Shown here one piece after another: positions 21,424 through 23,292 of a DNA stretch of 23,292 bases. The first letter of the stretch is position 1, and the number at the start of each line of letters is the position of its first letter. The notes under the pieces are model-generated. The model saw only the letters and a list, made by a program, of their open reading frames with translations. It had not been told where the DNA came from and made no database searches. Source of the stretch: JABJPE01 sp036340215 (GTDB lineage: Bacteria > Pseudomonadota > Gammaproteobacteria > Comchoanobacterales > Comchoanobacteraceae); NCBI GenBank assembly GCA_036340215.1, contig JAYYZF010000024.1, positions 1-23,292 on the forward strand, written 5' to 3'. The position numbers and the translations under genes are program-made.

Positions 21424-22656
21424 TTACTCCCTTGCTTGTTGTATTTGTTCTCTAACAGTATCGTATTTTTCCAGGGTCTCTTTAAAGCTATCCATATCTT
21501 TTTTTGCTAGGCTTGGAGATCTTGGTATTTTTATAGTTAATGGGTTCACTGGCTTGTTACTTATTCTAAACTCATAATGTAAATGAGGGCCAGTAGCTAT
21601 ACCTGAAGTACCTACATAACCTATGATCTGCCCTTGTGTTACTCTAGAGCCTTTCTTTAAATCTTTGGCAAACTTCGACAAATGGGCATATAAAGTTTTA
21701 TATTTGTAATTATGTTGTATTACTATCGTTTTACCATAACCGGACTTAGTACCTACAAACGAGACCTTTCCTTGACCTGTAGACCAAACTGGGGAACCAT
21801 ATTTTGCAGCTAGATCAACTCCGTGATGAGGCCTTGTAATACCTAGAAGTGGGTGTTTTCTACTTGTTGAAAAAGGTGAGCTAATACGCGAGTACTTTAA
21901 GGGAAAGCTTAAAAAGTCACGTGAGAGTCTTCTCCCATCAGGCATATAGAATGCGGTTAAGCCTGAACTGTTCTTAAATTTGTCTGCACGTAACTTAGCT
22001 GATTTGTTTACGTAAGTTACTTCCTTCAAATCATCATTCACGAAACCTTTTCCAGGAAGGTAAGCTTGCGTATAAATCAAATGGAATTCATCACCAGCTC
22101 TTAAGTCTTTTATAAAATCTATTTCCCAACCAAGCGCTTCTGTCAGTTGGTATACTAAGCTTTTACTAATACCAGCTGCGAGTGCATCTTCAAGTAAAGA
22201 CTTTTTCACGATTATTTTTGAGTAATTTAAAGCGGAAGTAAGATTCTGTTTTCGCTTTTTTGCCTCATAATGATCATCCTGCCATGCTATTTCTAACTTA
22301 TCCTCATTTGATAACCATAACACCAATTTCGTGCATTTATTTTTCTCATTATCTACCGATAAGCTCATTATTTGCTTTGGCTTTAAATTATTTAGCTCTT
22401 TAACCTGTTCTCCGAGACTTGATATCTCTAACACGTTTTTTTCACTCAAACCAACAGCCTGGAAAATTTTAGTTAAATTATCGCCATCATTTATATTTAT
22501 GTTATACAGTTCAACATGAGTTTGAGGAGTTTCATCGATATTTTCATCTAGAACATCAGACTGGGAGTATAATAAACAGAATAAAACAGCATTTAGAAGT
22601 ATTATTAGCAAGAATATAATGCTCAAGTGCAATAATGATTTATTATATTTTTTCAA
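21424..22656 (-). CDS. M23-family murein endopeptidase (MepM-like)
   Basis: A membrane-anchored zinc endopeptidase that cuts peptide cross-links in peptidoglycan. The 410 residues comprise an N-terminal membrane segment (about 11-30), an OapA/LysM-like region (50-120, with LKPKQIMSLSV), a Csd3-type middle domain (140-245, with AGDEFHLIYTQ) and the LytM/M23 domain. The zinc motif HHGVD supplies H277 and D281, YAHLS gives H325, and GPHLHYEF gives H358 and H360, so the site is complete. It begins with a TTG, the only possible start after an in-frame stop, and without a good ribosome site, suggesting low expression. anmK follows six bases later in the same transcript. This pairing is common in gammaproteobacteria. 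Confidence 0.92.
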   Translation of the reverse strand: MKKYNKSLLHLSIIFLLIILLNAVLFCLLYSQSDVLDENIDETPQTHVELYNININDGDNLTKIFQAVGLSEKNVLEISSLGEQVKELNNLKPKQIMSLSVDNEKNKCTKLVLWLSNEDKLEIAWQDDHYEAKKRKQNLTSALNYSKIIVKKSLLEDALAAGISKSLVYQLTEALGWEIDFIKDLRAGDEFHLIYTQAYLPGKGFVNDDLKEVTYVNKSAKLRADKFKNSSGLTAFYMPDGRRLSRDFLSFPLKYSRISSPFSTSRKHPLLGITRPHHGVDLAAKYGSPVWSTGQGKVSFVGTKSGYGKTIVIQHNYKYKTLYAHLSKFAKDLKKGSRVTQGQIIGYVGTSGIATGPHLHYEFRISNKPVNPLTIKIPRSPSLAKKDMDSFKETLEKYDTVREQIQQARE

Positions 22657-22738
22657 TGTAAATGCCGAGGTTGATTAGGAACGTTAATATAATACTTATT
22701 ACGCACAAAAAATCAATATTTATCAATTGCTATATTTT

Positions 22739-23254
22739 TTAGCTTATGTTTATTACTGAAGCTACAGTATCGGCAACGTCACAGCTATTGCCAACTATTT
22801 CTGAGTATGAACCGGCAGGCAGAACAGTGCCTGACATGAAAGAAGCATTTACATTTGTATAGCAGTTATATGTCAGATGCGAGCCAGAAACTATCAAGCG
22901 AAGAATTATCCATTTATCTTGCAGTACCACATTAAGATTATCTGATCTAAATGTCGCTTGAACATAGCCATATGTAGTTGCTGTTGGCGCGATGTAATTA
23001 ACTGAGGCTACATATTCACCGGGGTTTGTACCATAGTTATATGTCCCAGTTACGGGATATGAAGTATTAGAGCCATAGTAATCAACCACATTACTAGCCA
23101 CCCTGACTGAAAAGTCATAGCCTTCCTGTGCTTGAGCTTGCATCTCTTTAGAACTAGTATACCAGGAAGTAATATGAGTAAGAATGGCAATACAAGTGAT
23201 GGCAGCTACTACCTCACTTAAAACATGTCCTTTCATTTTGCTAATTCTATTCAT
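22739..23254 (-). CDS. Type IV pilin-like protein
   Basis: A 171-residue prepilin, most likely a type IVa pilin subunit or minor pilin. From the ATG at 23254 the leader is MNRISKMKG, followed by the cleavage site G9-H10 and the mature N-terminus HVLSEVVAAITCIAILTHI, with the conserved Glu at mature position 5 and a long hydrophobic helix. The globular part ends with C131 and C158, placed as in the C-terminal disulphide loop of pilins (TYNCYTNV ... GNSCDVAD). An upstream GTG (23272) would add six residues. Oddities are His instead of Phe or Met at position 1 and a Cys inside the helix. It precedes the M23 gene by 82 bp on the same strand; a functional link is not evident. Its promoter lies beyond the right edge. 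Confidence 0.82.
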   Translation of the reverse strand: MNRISKMKGHVLSEVVAAITCIAILTHITSWYTSSKEMQAQAQEGYDFSVRVASNVVDYYGSNTSYPVTGTYNYGTNPGEYVASVNYIAPTATTYGYVQATFRSDNLNVVLQDKWIILRLIVSGSHLTYNCYTNVNASFMSGTVLPAGSYSEIVGNSCDVADTVASVINIS

Positions 23255-23292
23255 CAATAACCCATTTAACACTAAGCTAGAATACTACTTCT

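Overview
This is a low-GC (visibly AT-rich) gammaproteobacterial chromosome segment, most like the Francisellaceae or a close relative. The inference rests on the protein families: five outer-membrane barrel proteins of the LbtU/FslE/FupA type, which are characteristic of Francisella and Legionella relatives, beside Francisella-like versions of GreA, TrpS, RNase T, Fe-SOD and a C-minus L28/L33 pair. I ran no database search, so the genus is not proven. No rRNA, tRNA, insertion sequence or CRISPR array is visible.

Layout. (a) 1-2331: an unidentified acidic protein runs off the left edge on the minus strand. It is divergent from the greA-nagZ pair, and a Fur-box-like sequence overlaps its -35 element. 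A four-copy 8-bp tandem repeat lies after nagZ. (b) 2432-5461 (minus): a trpS-sbcB-redoxin operon, divergent from rpmB-rpmG (5630-6051). (c) 6052-6584: a long, AT-rich convergent gap with a 10-bp inverted repeat and a strong terminator. (d) 6585-8045: a large LbtU/FslE-type porin, divergent from RNase T (8467-9069). (e) 9104-15827 (minus): a 434-codon orphan gene downstream of a tandem array of four smaller LbtU-like barrels. Three are intact, and one is split by a frameshift at a short AT repeat. All four have a promoter-like sequence of their own, and two have clear intrinsic terminators. (f) 16033-17366: a typical 2-Cys peroxiredoxin divergent from Fe-superoxide dismutase. (g) 17358-19097 (minus): a tightly overlapping exported redoxin-spmA-spmB operon. 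(h) 19291-22656: a DUF1460 amidase-like enzyme, convergent with an M23 endopeptidase-anmK operon. (i) 22739-23254: a type IV pilin-like gene at the right edge.

How the genes fit together. Three themes recur. Envelope and peptidoglycan turnover is represented by NagZ, AnmK, the M23 peptidase and the DUF1460 protein. Oxidative defence is represented by the peroxiredoxin, SodB and two redoxins that share a C-terminal Gly-Cys motif. Outer-membrane, probably metal or siderophore, uptake is represented by the LbtU family. The accessory core of the window is the porin array with its possibly switchable member and the unrecognised 434-residue protein behind it.
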